Below are positions 33,650 to 43,724 of a stretch of 64,000 nucleotides of DNA, piece by piece. Made by a program: the position numbers and the translations under genes. Positions within the stretch are counted from its first letter, which is position 1, and each line of letters opens with the position of its first letter. This stretch comes from Plasmopara viticola. Taxonomy: Eukaryota; Oomycota; Peronosporomycetes; Peronosporales; Peronosporaceae. The notes under the pieces are model-generated. The model did not search any database and was not told the origin of the DNA. It saw only the letters and a list, made by a program, of their open reading frames with translations. The stretch is from assembly GCA_001695595.3 (NCBI GenBank), contig MBPM02000004.1, positions 372,001 to 436,000 of the forward strand, read 5' to 3'.

Positions 33650-33920
33650 AAATTTTAATCGACCGTGTCGAGTCGCATTAAACTTGATCTACTGCAAGCT
33701 TTAATGTGTCGCGCTTCAATCGGATATTTATGTCGACAAAGCATAGGCGGCAAAATTTGTTTAAATAATTTGCTACATGGTGTCCTAGTTTAATAAGCGT
33801 TTGACTGTCACAGGTTGTATGGAAAACGCTGCGGTTCGCAAAGTCACGAGTTTGTCTTTTTACAATAGAGTCTGTTTCAGTTTGTGAACTTTTATTTCCT
33901 GTAGTGACAATCCGCACGCG
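33650..33920 (-). mobile_element. Ty3/gypsy remnant, inverted relative to the 1-3 kb copies
   Basis: The minus strand reads RDFANRSVFH, then GHHVANYLNKF, and RLKRDTLKLAVDQVKF followed by an ATRHG piece. It aligns with the plus-strand copies at 826-1150 (SFANRSVTH, RDTIQVAVDRV) and 2440-2990 (DFAG...HHVANY, RATIQLAID). Confidence 0.6.
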
Positions 33921-33924
33921 TTAA

Positions 33925-35025
33925 GTTATGGGTCTGCTAAAAGTGCCGGTCGTGGCTCTTTGAAGCCCTTCAAGGCTGTGAGACTACCCAAATCTGATTG
34001 CAGGATGCGACCCTGGTAAAGAAACGGGTAAGACCCGTTGACGCATTCTCAACGCTACTAGGAAGAAAAGTGTCTACAACATCGATGCGTACTACCCATG
34101 TATTACTGCTAACGCGCCTTGTATGTCAAAGTACGCAGCTGCTGTCAAGGGCAAAGTGTCTAAACTATTAAATTATTCATTAGAATGCCGACATTAGCTA
34201 GAAATTGTGATCTGAGACCATCCTTTTAGACAGATTGTAGTGTTGAAAGACAACGTCAACAAACTGCACAGCGGTATCAAACGACTGGATTATATCTGCC
34301 ACCATAGTGATAGTTAACCTAATGCTACAAACCAACAATTATGTACGATTTCGATAGTTGGCGGGAACGTCAAGCAATCTATCCGTGGATACAAAGCCAC
34401 CAAACTTCTATCAGGATGCAAGAGAGCCGCAACGAGAGATATGGGTCACACACTGAAGACTTTTTGATCAAGTGAAGCCAGTCGAAATCGTGCGATGGTG
34501 GCACGAAAGCCTTACGCGTTCTTAAGCTTGCTGAAGCCACGCTAAAGGCACTAAATAAAAGTGCCTGCAACGAGGTCCATAGCTGCCAAAAAATTGATGC
34601 GCTGCTTTTGTTTGGCATCGATAAGCTCGATGCTCTGCTCATTTTTGATTGAAACGGTCCTAGAATATGCGCAAAAGACATTTAAAAAATATCATGACAC
34701 GTCAGAAAATTATAATTTCAGCCGCAGCAAGTTTTGCTGACATAATTTTTCAGTGATCTTGAACTCGAAGTGGTAATGCCGGAGACACGCTCGTCAAGCT
34801 CGCACCTCATGACCTACAGAGTATGTAATCGACGTCTTCATTGCCTTCGTTGTCAGGTGAAGTGCTGTCTTAGGTCATGATCGAGAAAACTTGAAGTGGA
34901 GTAATGTTCTTTCTCGCTCTATTATGCAGACGCTGACGAGTAAGCTTGCAAGAGTTTCTGGAAGCAGCTAAGAATCGCGAGATCGTGGCGACAATCAGGA
35001 CAAGCAAGTTTACAGTTGCTCAATC
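33925..35025. other. Interval of old repeat DNA
   Basis: About 34430-34490 (reverse complement) resembles the repeat at 30-105. A minus-strand frame of 100 codons (34379-34681) has no recognised domain. The stretch from 34930 may be the start of the following gypsy element. Confidence 0.4.
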
Positions 35026-35029
35026 CGCA

Positions 35030-36420
35030 AAGACCTGCAATACATCATCAAGGAGCTAAATGAAGGAGATGATGTGTTAAAGGACTCATTGCAATATGGT
35101 ATTTTGTATATTCAAACTGGTGAAGACGAGACGCCATGACTGAACATTCTAGACGACGAAGATCTGCAAAATCGCGTCATCCGCGAGTACGATTATTCTG
35201 TATTAGCAGGCCTCTCAAGATTTGCAAGACGTATCTGGCCAAAAATGACGAAGTACATCCAACGCTATGTCAACACATGCGAGATGTGTCAGCGCAACAA
35301 GGCTAGACATGCCAAACAACCAGACTTGCTTCAGTTCTTAATTTTTCTTAGGGCAAATAGGTCGACATTTATATGAACATCATCGTATCTTTACCGGAAA
35401 CCACAAGTGATTTCAATGCCGCCGTGGTGATCGTCGATCGCTTGATAAAAAGAGTCATGTTCATCGCTTTGAAAACAACGGACGATACTGCAGAAATCGC
35501 AATGGTCTACATGAAGAAAAATATGAAAGACCATGGCATACCAAAGCTCATTATGCATGACCGAGACATCGAATTCAGATTTAAGTTATTGCAAGCAATC
35601 GTGTCTGCTGGGGAGCACAACGCAATTCTAGGCCGCGAACGGACGAACAAATGAAAAGAACAAACCGTTTTGTTGGAGACTGCCTCCGAGGTGTCGTCAA
35701 CAGCCTATAATCGATGCGGGCACTATACAATTGAAATCTCACAGTTCGAAGCGAATCTAGTATATGTTCTTATATGCCGAAGGATGTGGCGTTAGATCCA
35801 GAATTTCATAAATTGGCACAGGAGTTTCTACTACGTGAAGAAACGTTACCTGAATTATACAAGACCAGGTGGGTGAAGCAAAGGTACGCATGAAGTACAA
35901 TTATAGAGAGAATATACTTGTCTAAGACTTCCAAGTTGGTGATATGGTCCTTTTGGACGGCAGCAGTTTGGATGTCTATCTCAAGGGTCTTCTTCAGTCG
36001 AGGAAACTTCCGCCAAGATTTAATGGCCCATTCCCGATTCTGAAGTAAGTCTCGCGAGATTCCTATGAGTTATAATTGTTAAAGGGATTGAAGTTGTACT
36101 CTATGCTTCACACTCTACTGCTGAAGCCGTTTCGCAAAAACCCCAAGCGTCGACAAAAGAAGTATAGAGTCATCTTTATTGATGGCTTTGAAAGACACTT
36201 CATAGAAGCCGTCATTGGACACTATACGCACAAGGAAAACTTACAGTATGAAGATTGATGGCTTGGTGAAAGCAAGTAGGAAGCCACTTGGGAGCCCGTG
36301 GAGAATTTAGACCATAATTCCAAACTCATCGACCTCCACTGGAAATTTAGAAAAGATGAGCCCTGTTTTTTCAAAGAAGCATCTTCTTGAAGGGAGGTCA
36401 TGTGACGTAACCGTTGTCTT
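35030..36420 (+). mobile_element. Ty3/gypsy chromovirus remnant: integrase and chromodomain
   Basis: Pieces in order: RRIWPKMTKYIQRYVNTC and CEMCQRNKARH (zinc finger, about 35225-35305), then an open 93-codon frame (35373-35654) with VVIVDRLIKRVMFIALKTT and HGIPKLIMHDRDIEF, the gypsy integrase core holding the second catalytic Asp. At 35938-36050 VGDMVLLDG and RKLPPRFNGPFPIL form the GPF/Y module. At 36180-36320 HYTHKENLQYED, WLGES and EPVENLDHNSKLI are a degraded chromodomain, which targets such elements to chromatin. Many stops. The upstream RT and any 5' LTR were not found. Confidence 0.75.
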
Positions 36421-36529
36421 CGGCGGTTTTGCCTGTAACGGCTTTCACGCAAAATAATAAAAAAAAATACTAAAATACATATGCTCTAGTACTGTAGGCA
36501 ATTTTGCAGTTTCCAAGAGCGCTTACACG

Positions 36530-36800
36530 TAATGATATTGCTACGGCCTAACTGGTGGCTCTCAACTATCTACTGCTACCACCCTAAAAGCTACTATTAT
36601 CCTTTTTACACATTCTACATTTCTTTTATCCTCTTGGTTCCCAATGATTTTTGGATACCTGAAAATGTCTCCTGGTTCATCTGCTATTTAATCTTCTTGA
36701 AGCAACAAACACTCCTTCTCTTCTACGACTTCACCTCGCCCGCGCCTCACCCTCGTCCGACGGCTGCATACGATAAGCTTTGTCCGCGACTTTGTTACAT
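36530..36800 (+). repeat. Probable gypsy LTR remnant
   Basis: It lies just downstream of the chromodomain remnant. The first part (CTGGTGGCTCTCAACTATCT through GGATACCTGAAAATG) recurs at 39045-39160 and 55480-55620; the second (CTCGTCCGACGGCTGCATA) recurs inverted at 38900-38990 and 55330-55410. Position and recurrence suggest an LTR. No terminal TG/CA or duplicated target was identified. Confidence 0.5.
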
Positions 36801-36804
36801 CTAA

Positions 36805-38045
36805 GATCTTAACGGATTGTTTCGAATCAACAGTATTGAAAGCTATAATGAGCTCTGTTTGGTGATGTTCCACTGTCGTCTAACACATGCGTGGAAACAA
36901 TCGTACGAAAGTCTGATGAGGAAAGTCCACAGCTCTTTTGATAGACGGACATATTTTATGGTATTTGTACATGTTCGAAATTGTAGCTGATTAACAGGAG
37001 TAGACCCACGTGACTTTATGATTATGCCGCTATTTAACAAACTAGCAAGGTATGCTTCACAGTACTACAACAGTGCACAATATCATGTTAAAAATATTTA
37101 GTCTCATGGCACAATCCTGGGCAATTATTACCCGTTCGGAGTACAAATAGGAATGTTGTTTGCTGAGACTTGCCAAAATTATTGCGTTCTCTATGGCTTC
37201 GCTGTGTTTGCCATTACGCTCAAGCGACTCAAGAAGTGTGTGAGCTTATCGTAGCTATTTCGCACCTCGTTTCTCTGGGCAAGTATTACTTTGAGCTCAT
37301 TAGAAATGATACTTCAAATAGGTAATGTTACAAATTGTTTCACAAGACAAAATGATTGAGCTCAGGTCTTGTCGCATAGCAAAGATGGTGGTTATGTCAA
37401 CAACAACGATATGTAAACAATGCTGACTGTAGTGGTGCGTTTGGAAAGTGTCCCATCTTCAGAGAAATTAGGATGGGAGCAATTTAAAGAGATGTTGGCT
37501 TACAGTGAGAAGTTTGGGAGCTCTATGACAGGCTAATGGATAGCCGATTAAATACCGGTACTGTTCTGACAAATAGTGTGCACCTGGTGGTCTTCCGGTA
37601 AATATTCGTAAGCACGTACAATTAAAAAAACTGATCCAAACAACCTTGAGGTTTTGCTATGAACGGCTTGCTTTGAACGGAGAAAAGAGTTGCAATCGTT
37701 TATGCAATTTTTGCATTTAAGGATGATGTCGTGTCCAATTTGAAACCACTCTTTTGGAAAACATTCGCTTGTACACTTTATTAAGTTGCAAAAAAGTACG
37801 TAAAGTCAATCAAAACGAATTAAAAGCGGTTTTTCTGCATCCACGATTGTAGAAGGTCACTGCAGCTTAACACTGACTCAGTGAATGTCATGGCCAAGAC
37901 GATACATAACGAATTCCGAGTCAGCTGGAAGGCACACCATTCGCAGATCGAACATAAGCTCAAAGAGCCTCCTACTGTGTTGTTTAGGTCTTTTACTAAG
38001 CTTCAAATTGATGTCACTTGTCGGCGTGATAAGATGAAAAAATAC
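36805..38045. other. Interval before the mini-LINE
   Basis: No recognised gene. A short frame at 37881-38096 (MAKTIHNEFRVSWKAHH) is interrupted by the 3' end of the mini-LINE, but it is not identified. Confidence 0.35.
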
Positions 38046-38050
38046 CTGAA

Positions 38051-38366
38051 TTGTATTGTATTACGTTATCGCGTTGCCAAGTTATGCACGTGCTAGGCTC
38101 AGTCTGGCTAGTCCACGGCATAGCGTGGTGTCCGCATACGTCGGGTCTCGTTCGGCGGGCAGTGCAGCCAGCACCGAGGCCGTGAGGGTCTTCCATTATT
38201 TTGTGTAGTTCTGACTTGGTAAGAGCCCAGGTGGCGCTCTGGTGCTGGAGACCGTCGCGTCGAAAATGAGACTCTTTAGAGACCTGCAGATGCCCGAGAG
38301 CACCTGCCCGAAGCGCGCGGGCATTTAGCCCCCGCGCTTGGAAGGAGGGCGTCACCCCAACCTTTT
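38051..38366 (-). mobile_element. LINE-derived mini-element, copy 1
   Basis: About 316 bp, nearly colinear with the copy at 40745-41074. It consists of the LINE 5' end (AAAAGGTTGGGGTGACGCCC to GGTCTCCAGCACCAG), a ~39-bp piece of RT (CGCCACCTGGGCTCTTACC), and the LINE 3' end (AATGGAAGACCC to GATAACGTAA plus an AATAC tail). The two internal junctions are the same as in the other copy. A chimeric frame of about 110 codons is open through both junctions. No clear target duplication was found. Confidence 0.82.
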
Positions 38367-38369
38367 GTA

Positions 38370-38860
38370 CAAATTTATAATAAGGCAACGAGTACTAAAA
38401 TCGATCAGCTTCTTGTTCATGGCCATTTCTTGCCTCAAATCACTGTGACAGATCTCGTCCAGTGTGCTTTCTGCGAATACCAGCGCCGAAGCTAAGTGAA
38501 AAGGCATAAAGAGAGTTTGAAAAAGGATTCTTCGGGACATGGATTTTTGCGTGGTAAAAAACAAATTGCAGAATATTTTTATAGAATCAATGCGCAGTGG
38601 CGAGTTGTCGGATGCTTAATCGATAGATGAGCGGGTGAATGACCGTCAGTGGCAGTCCAAATAGTATCCATTTTGGTTAGGGTTTGAAGTCAAAGGGAGA
38701 CTACAAATTTGCCACGAACAGAATGTGATTACTCAGCATCTTATCGATCAACCCGAAACTGTTCGTAGTGGGATATGGGCCGTGGAAAGACCTGCGTGAT
38801 TTTGCCAATGTTGCTTATGTATTTCACGCAAAGTCGCTGTCTTAAAGTCGTGCGTGTAAA
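38370..38860. other. Interval without recognised features
   Basis: Short frames only; no repeat partner seen. Confidence 0.35.
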
Positions 38861-38863
38861 TTT

Positions 38864-39165
38864 TTAGGCTCTTTTTTGAATCAAGCTGTTAAAGAGTTGC
38901 GGAGGAAACTGATTGTAGTCGGCCGTCGGACGAGGCTGAGGTGTAGGCGAAGCGAAGTCGGAGAAAGAAGAAGACTGTTCGTTGATTAAAAAAGACTGAG
39001 AAATGAAGAGCTCGTACGACTTATTTTCTTCGTACTGCATGGGGTCCCAGCAATTTACTGCTACCATCCTAAAAGCTACCATTTTTTTAATTCCATCTGG
39101 CTTTTAGCCAATAAGGTTTCTTGGTGCCCAATGGTTATGGGACATCTGAAACTGCCTCCTTGTCA
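38864..39165. repeat. LTR-like repeat with halves in inverted order, copy 1
   Basis: The left part (38900-38990) is the reverse complement of 36700-36800 (GCCGTCGGACGAGGCTGAG). The right part (39045-39160) is a direct match to 36545-36680 (TACTGCTACCATCCTAAAAGC). The spacer carries AGCTCGTACGAC. The same three-part order occurs at 55320-55620. Confidence 0.55.
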
Positions 39166-39169
39166 GAAT

Positions 39170-40725
39170 CTGCACAATCGCCTGTACCTATGGATAGTAC
39201 TGATGCATATCTCTGTTGGGAATATTTTTATTATTTTGCGAAAAAGCCGTCACTGGTACAAATCTCGGGGACAACGGTTACATCATAGAAGCGCAGCAAT
39301 ATATACACCGGCACTTGTCGGCATCAAGCTTACTAAAGTGTCTTTGCGCATTCGTTTCACCGACAAACTGATTTATATGCTCTTCGTCTTGAAATTATGC
39401 ATGATTTGTTGCACAAAATGAAAGTTAGCGGTGGCCTTTAGATAGTGTCCCCCGAGCGTCGGATGTCAGTGGAGCTCAAATGCTTTGAGCTTGGAGACAA
39501 AGGTTCTTTGATTAATACATTAGGCGAGATTCTCAACAGTGACAAGTATGCTGACGTTTTCAACGAGTGTAATGCCATCTGCACCGCAAATGCCGCGTAA
39601 TGTACGCAAAGAACTTCTATACCGCTTTGCAGCAGCATACAGTGCTAAGAACTTGCAAAAGCATTAACGCGCGTTGTGGCATGTCAATCTCTTGAATCTC
39701 GCGTCGCACATAAGTTTTGCACTCCGCACGCTGCTTCTTTCGCACTGGACTGCTCATCATGTCAAAAAACTTAAAACAAAACTCGACTTAGTACGGTTGG
39801 ACGAACGACCGTACTAAGTCTGGTTTTGTCAAAAAAACATCTCTGCGCGGTGACCTTAAAGTTGCACCCATTCTGGATCTTCTTGAAGAAATTCAATTTG
39901 AGTTGATGTGGCTTAAAGCCCTTGAGTCTATCAGTAGACATGATTTGCTTGCCCAAGCATTCACCGTGTCAAGCGTGAGTTTGGAAGCGGCACTTGGTGA
40001 CCACATGTCGAAACTTGCTTGAAAGTTTTCTTAAATGCTCGCGTTGCGTGGATTCATAGTGTTTGTTGGAACACTGTTGGAACACTGTTTGTTTAAACGC
40101 TATAATGTGAACATTTAACATATCAATCCCTTGAGTGATTTACGTCATATCAGTCTTCCTAACATTCGACAAATAGAAGTTTTGTATTGAAGCAATTATT
40201 TTTACCTTATTGCGTGCGTGTTTTAAAAAAATGCTCGGCAATACCCTTAACTTCTGTCACGAACAACTTAAAAACGTAGCAGCAAATGGAGACAATATTA
40301 AAACTACGGGGACAAACGATGAAACTTCTTCCACTCTCGGTGAAGCAGCGCGAGCCAGACGAGCCTCTAAAGCTTGGAACGAATAAAATAATGATTGACA
40401 TGATTGTGCAGGTGATTCACTGCTATGACGTCACATTCGAATCACAATTAGATCCCACGGCAGTGTGTTCTTCTACACACAACGAAAAAAGAAGATACAA
40501 GCTTTATTCAACAGGAGCTTTACTAACTGGTGGACAAATCATGACGCAGCAAAGTTTTTTTCGTCAACGACCTAAGTTCGGCTTTGCATGTTAATTGCAC
40601 AAATGGCTCAACCATTTAAGATACCGGACTTGTGACAGAATAACATAATTTTGGATAAATACAGGTGGTTTCTTTTTGTCTCTTCTGAATACAAACACCC
40701 ATCAAGCGTCGTATTTAACGTTTTA
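39170..40725. other. Interval with one strong hairpin
   Basis: Frames of 96 codons (39131-39421, +) and 102 codons (40286-40594, +) are not recognised. A short direct repeat TTGGAACACTG occurs twice at about 40068-40090. The hairpin at 39785-39820 is listed separately. Confidence 0.35.
39785..39820. repeat. Perfect 13-bp inverted repeat with extended stem
   Basis: GACTTAGTACGGT (39785-39797), a 10-nt loop, then ACCGTACTAAGTC (39808-39820). Beyond a 2-nt mismatch the stem continues with ACAAAAC/GTTTTGT. Confidence 0.88.
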
Positions 40726-40733
40726 GAATTTGC

Positions 40734-40744
40734 CATTGGATGTA
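40734..40744 (+). repeat. Target-site duplication, left (mini-LINE copy 2)
   Basis: CATTGGATGTA, repeated exactly at 41075-41085. Confidence 0.85.
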
Positions 40745-41074
40745 GCTTCGGAAAAGGTTGGGGTGACGCCCTCCTTCCAAGCGCGGGGGCTAAATGCTCG
40801 CGCGCTTCGGGCAAGTGCTCTCGGGCATCTGCAGGTCTCTGACGAGTCTCACCCTCGACGCGACGGTCTCCAGCACCAGGACGCCACCTGGGCTCTTACC
40901 AAGTCAGAGCTTAACAAACTAATGGAAGACCCTCACGACCTCGGTGCTGGCTGCACTGCCCGCCGAACGAGACCCGACCTATGCGGACACCACTCTATGC
41001 CGTGGACTAGCCAGACTGAGCCTAGCACGTGCATAACTTGGGAACGCGATAACGTAATACAATACAATACAATA
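40745..41074 (+). mobile_element. LINE-derived mini-element, copy 2, with TSD
   Basis: 330 bp flanked by a perfect 11-bp duplication, showing it was inserted by target-primed reverse transcription. The 5' segment runs to CTCCAGCACCAG (40879), then RT-derived CGCCACCTGGG...GCTTAACAAACT (about 40882-40920), then the 3' segment from AATGGAAGACCC (40921) to GATAACGTAA and three to four AATAC repeats. Relative to the LINE at 10.6 kb two stretches are missing, equal to about 10734-11216 and 11247-11593. A chimeric frame (about 115 codons) is open across the element. Confidence 0.88.
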
Positions 41075-41085
41075 CATTGGATGTA
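41075..41085 (+). repeat. Target-site duplication, right (mini-LINE copy 2)
   Basis: Exact second copy of CATTGGATGTA, directly after the AATAC tail. Confidence 0.85.
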
Positions 41086-41089
41086 CAAA

Positions 41090-41600
41090 TGTCTAATAAA
41101 TTATGAAGGGTACGAGCAAATCATCGTGTTTCGGGTGGAACGTGGTTATTTAAATTCGTCAACAGAGACGATCAGCTAAGCAAGCAAGAGAGTGAATTTC
41201 CATGGCGGTAGTCACTACTTGGAGAGGAAAGCTTCAAAATTCAGAGCGTGAACACAGACATATTTGATGACCTTTTCGTGCAGTGCATAGTAAGTGTGAC
41301 ATATTTTTCGTGCATGTACACAAAAAATTTGCGTTAATGCGAGTAAGTATATCTTCGGTTCGGAAGAGATTTCCTTTGCGAAGTGCTATATTGCAAAGCA
41401 TGGTCAATAGACAGAGGTCACTACTGCTGTGAATTGCTGGCTTAGCTAAGCGATCTTTTTTTTAAACGGTCGTGGTCTTAGCAACAACTCACAAAAATGT
41501 ATTATAAACTACGTAGAAGTAGTCAGCATCCTCCTTTTATTTTAAAAGGCAATACGAAATGTGCTTAGTACGATCAACATTAAAAGCCATCAAAAAGAGT
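41090..41600. other. Interval without recognised features
   Basis: AT-rich; short frames only. Confidence 0.35.
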
Positions 41601-41607
41601 AAATGAA

Positions 41608-41755
41608 TGCCACCTCCAACCCTGACCTTGACGGATCCAGACCGAACATACTTATTCGTCTTCGACGCATCGCATCTTGCCACCGGTACTGGACTTATGC
41701 AAGCAGGCACCGAAAAGAGGAATCAGATGAACACAATTGAACATTGGGGGTCTTA
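41608..41755 (+). mobile_element. Ty3/gypsy remnant, start of RNase H
   Basis: The frame PTLTLTDPDRTYLFVFDASH then LATGTGLMQAG matches the first strand of gypsy RNase H (DASDFAVGAVLMQ), with the catalytic Asp in FDAS. It ends at a TAA. Homologous pieces are at 54880-54910 (VVWDASEHAITTVL) and 61470-61530 (VVFDASDSATSATFAQAD), both on the minus strand. It is followed 400 bp later by an integrase piece, probably of the same element. Confidence 0.68.
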
Positions 41756-42159
41756 AGCTACTAAAAAAATCTTCTGTTTATAACAAAGATTTCGTTGCTA
41801 TCGTCAGAGGTCATAGCTCACATGCTAGACTAAAAGCTACTATTTCTCTGTGGAGTATAGTCTTAATGCGATCTGAAGCCATTAAAATAGAATGCCTTGG
41901 CTGGCGCGTTATTGCACAAAAGCTAGCTCATGAAACAGCGGTTACCTTATTTGTAAGGGACCAACTCATACCGCCTATGCACGAGGCGACACGCGCTTAG
42001 GCCCTCTAAAGACTGTGAGGAGAAATAATATCGAGATTTGCAAAAAAAAACATGGTTAAACGCGGGGCTTCGTTTTTTTCTATGAAAGCAGTAATTTTGT
42101 ATTAGAGATAAGTAAGGCCCTGACGCTGTACGTCGTTAGGCTTACAGTACTCCGCTAAG

Positions 42160-42520
42160 CGGTCAATAAAGCCGAAATAATGCGTATGTCTTGGAATGGA
42201 GGGCCAAAAACACTTGTGAGTCCGAAAGTTTGTGTGCGGTTGCACAATATTTATACGTATAAACAACTAGCCGAATGTGGTTGATCCATTGGTTAGATAA
42301 AGCGATGCTTATACGCTGCTGACGGTCCACTTATTTATATTTTGTGCTCGGATCGCCAAACATTGAGCAGACAGCTTTGATATTTCTGGTCTTAGTTGAC
42401 CGTTTGAGACAAATGGCTAATTTGAAGGCCGCGCCAAATTCGGTAGATGGTGTTGACAGAGCAACGCCGATGCATAGTAGCCTGGACTACTATAGCTTAT
42501 TGTGTTGAACAGAGGCTTCC
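42160..42520 (+). mobile_element. Ty3/gypsy remnant, integrase zinc finger and core start
   Basis: One plus frame has YLYFVLGSPN and then LIFLVLVDRLRQMANLKAAP, which is the beginning of the gypsy integrase core (VFVDRLSKMVHL). The preceding DNA aligns with the zinc-finger regions at 8.3 and 54.3 kb (CTGCTGACGGTCCAC versus the reverse complement of GTGGACCGTCAGC-like sequence). Stops and shifts are frequent. Confidence 0.65.
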
Positions 42521-42524
42521 AATA

Positions 42525-43535
42525 TATGGTCTTGATGAAGGAGCCTATAAGTGTCATAGCGCAAGGTTGACCATGTTCGAAGCGAGAAAATTGGAGAAAG
42601 CGAATGACCGTACAGCGTGTATGCGGATACGAGAAGGCGTTAAAGCAGCATGCAACCAATGTCGGGCTTAAAAAGGGCAAGCAACCCTTGTTTTCTCTTG
42701 ACATGACCGCTCGGTGGTTCTATGAGAGAATGTCGATTAGCTTGCTTAAATCGACTATTCAACGATGCGTAAACAAGTCAAAGACATTATGACGATGAGA
42801 CTTAGTAATTCCGGGCGTGTACATGATAAGAAAACCCAAAAGGGAAGGAATCCGGAATACACATACATACCGAAAGGAAAAAGACAGCAAATATAGTTCT
42901 TAAATTAAAGATTCGATGTATTGGATGCTAAGAAAACTTTTCACAAATGGGGTTACTACCGTCTTTATATTGAAGTGCACACGCGCTTCATGGAAAATTT
43001 GAGTACGTTGCGAAAAGAGGCTCAACATACACGCTTTCCATTACAAAGAAACTGGCAAACAGCCAACGCTTTACGTGGGCTTGCATACGACCCAATTTAG
43101 CGTGGGCGCAGGAGATTTGGCGCTGAGTCATGTGAGATCTCGTCCAAGGAGCGTCGACCCATCAGAAAGACCGAATTCTAATTTTGAGCAAAAAACATCG
43201 CAATATCTGTCTCGAGACCGATAAAATGGTCGAACCAAGCAGGTATTTTTCTACTGTGCTGCTCCCGATATATGTTTAGCAAAGGCAATTAAGGCCGTCG
43301 TGAATACGTCATCAGCCACCCGACAAACAGCGATCGCGAGCAAATAAAAACAGAACAATTGGTACGCCGTACATCGCTTTATCTTCTCCTCTTCTTAAAA
43401 ATGAAAGTAAGCACCACCATTAGTGAGTAGCATTAACGTGCAACACTGTCGCCGGGGTCAGATCCGTGTTTGTGCTGTGGAAGAATGTTCGAGGGCCTAA
43501 TTTAGCAATGGTAAAGTGACGTCGTAGAAACATTT
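42525..43535. other. Probable rest of gypsy element, then unrecognised DNA
   Basis: Two overlapping plus frames (42447-42671 and 42604-42792) contain LTMFEARKLEKAN and KKGKQPLFSLDMT but are not recognised. Beyond 42800 nothing stands out. Confidence 0.35.
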
Positions 43536-43539
43536 TTTC

Positions 43540-43720
43540 GGTTGTCTTTTGCAAGACCACGCTCCCCGTTTCTTGGGGTTAAGAGTGAAAGAGGCACTAG
43601 CAAAGCTTTAATGATGATCACTGCGGATGAAGTTCATGCTGCGGACCGTAAGTTGCGGGACAACAATACGCTTGTAGTGGACGACGAGTCTTTAGCCGAT
43701 CGATCTCGTATTTAAATCCT
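43540..43720 (-). repeat. Dispersed repeat R1, copy 6
   Basis: The reverse complement reads YEIDRLKTRRPLQAY, CCPATYGPQHELHP, and includes GGGGAGCGTGGTCTTGCAAA, which matches 53295-53320 (GGGGAGCGTAGTTTTGCAAA). Confidence 0.6.
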
Positions 43721-43724
43721 TCTC

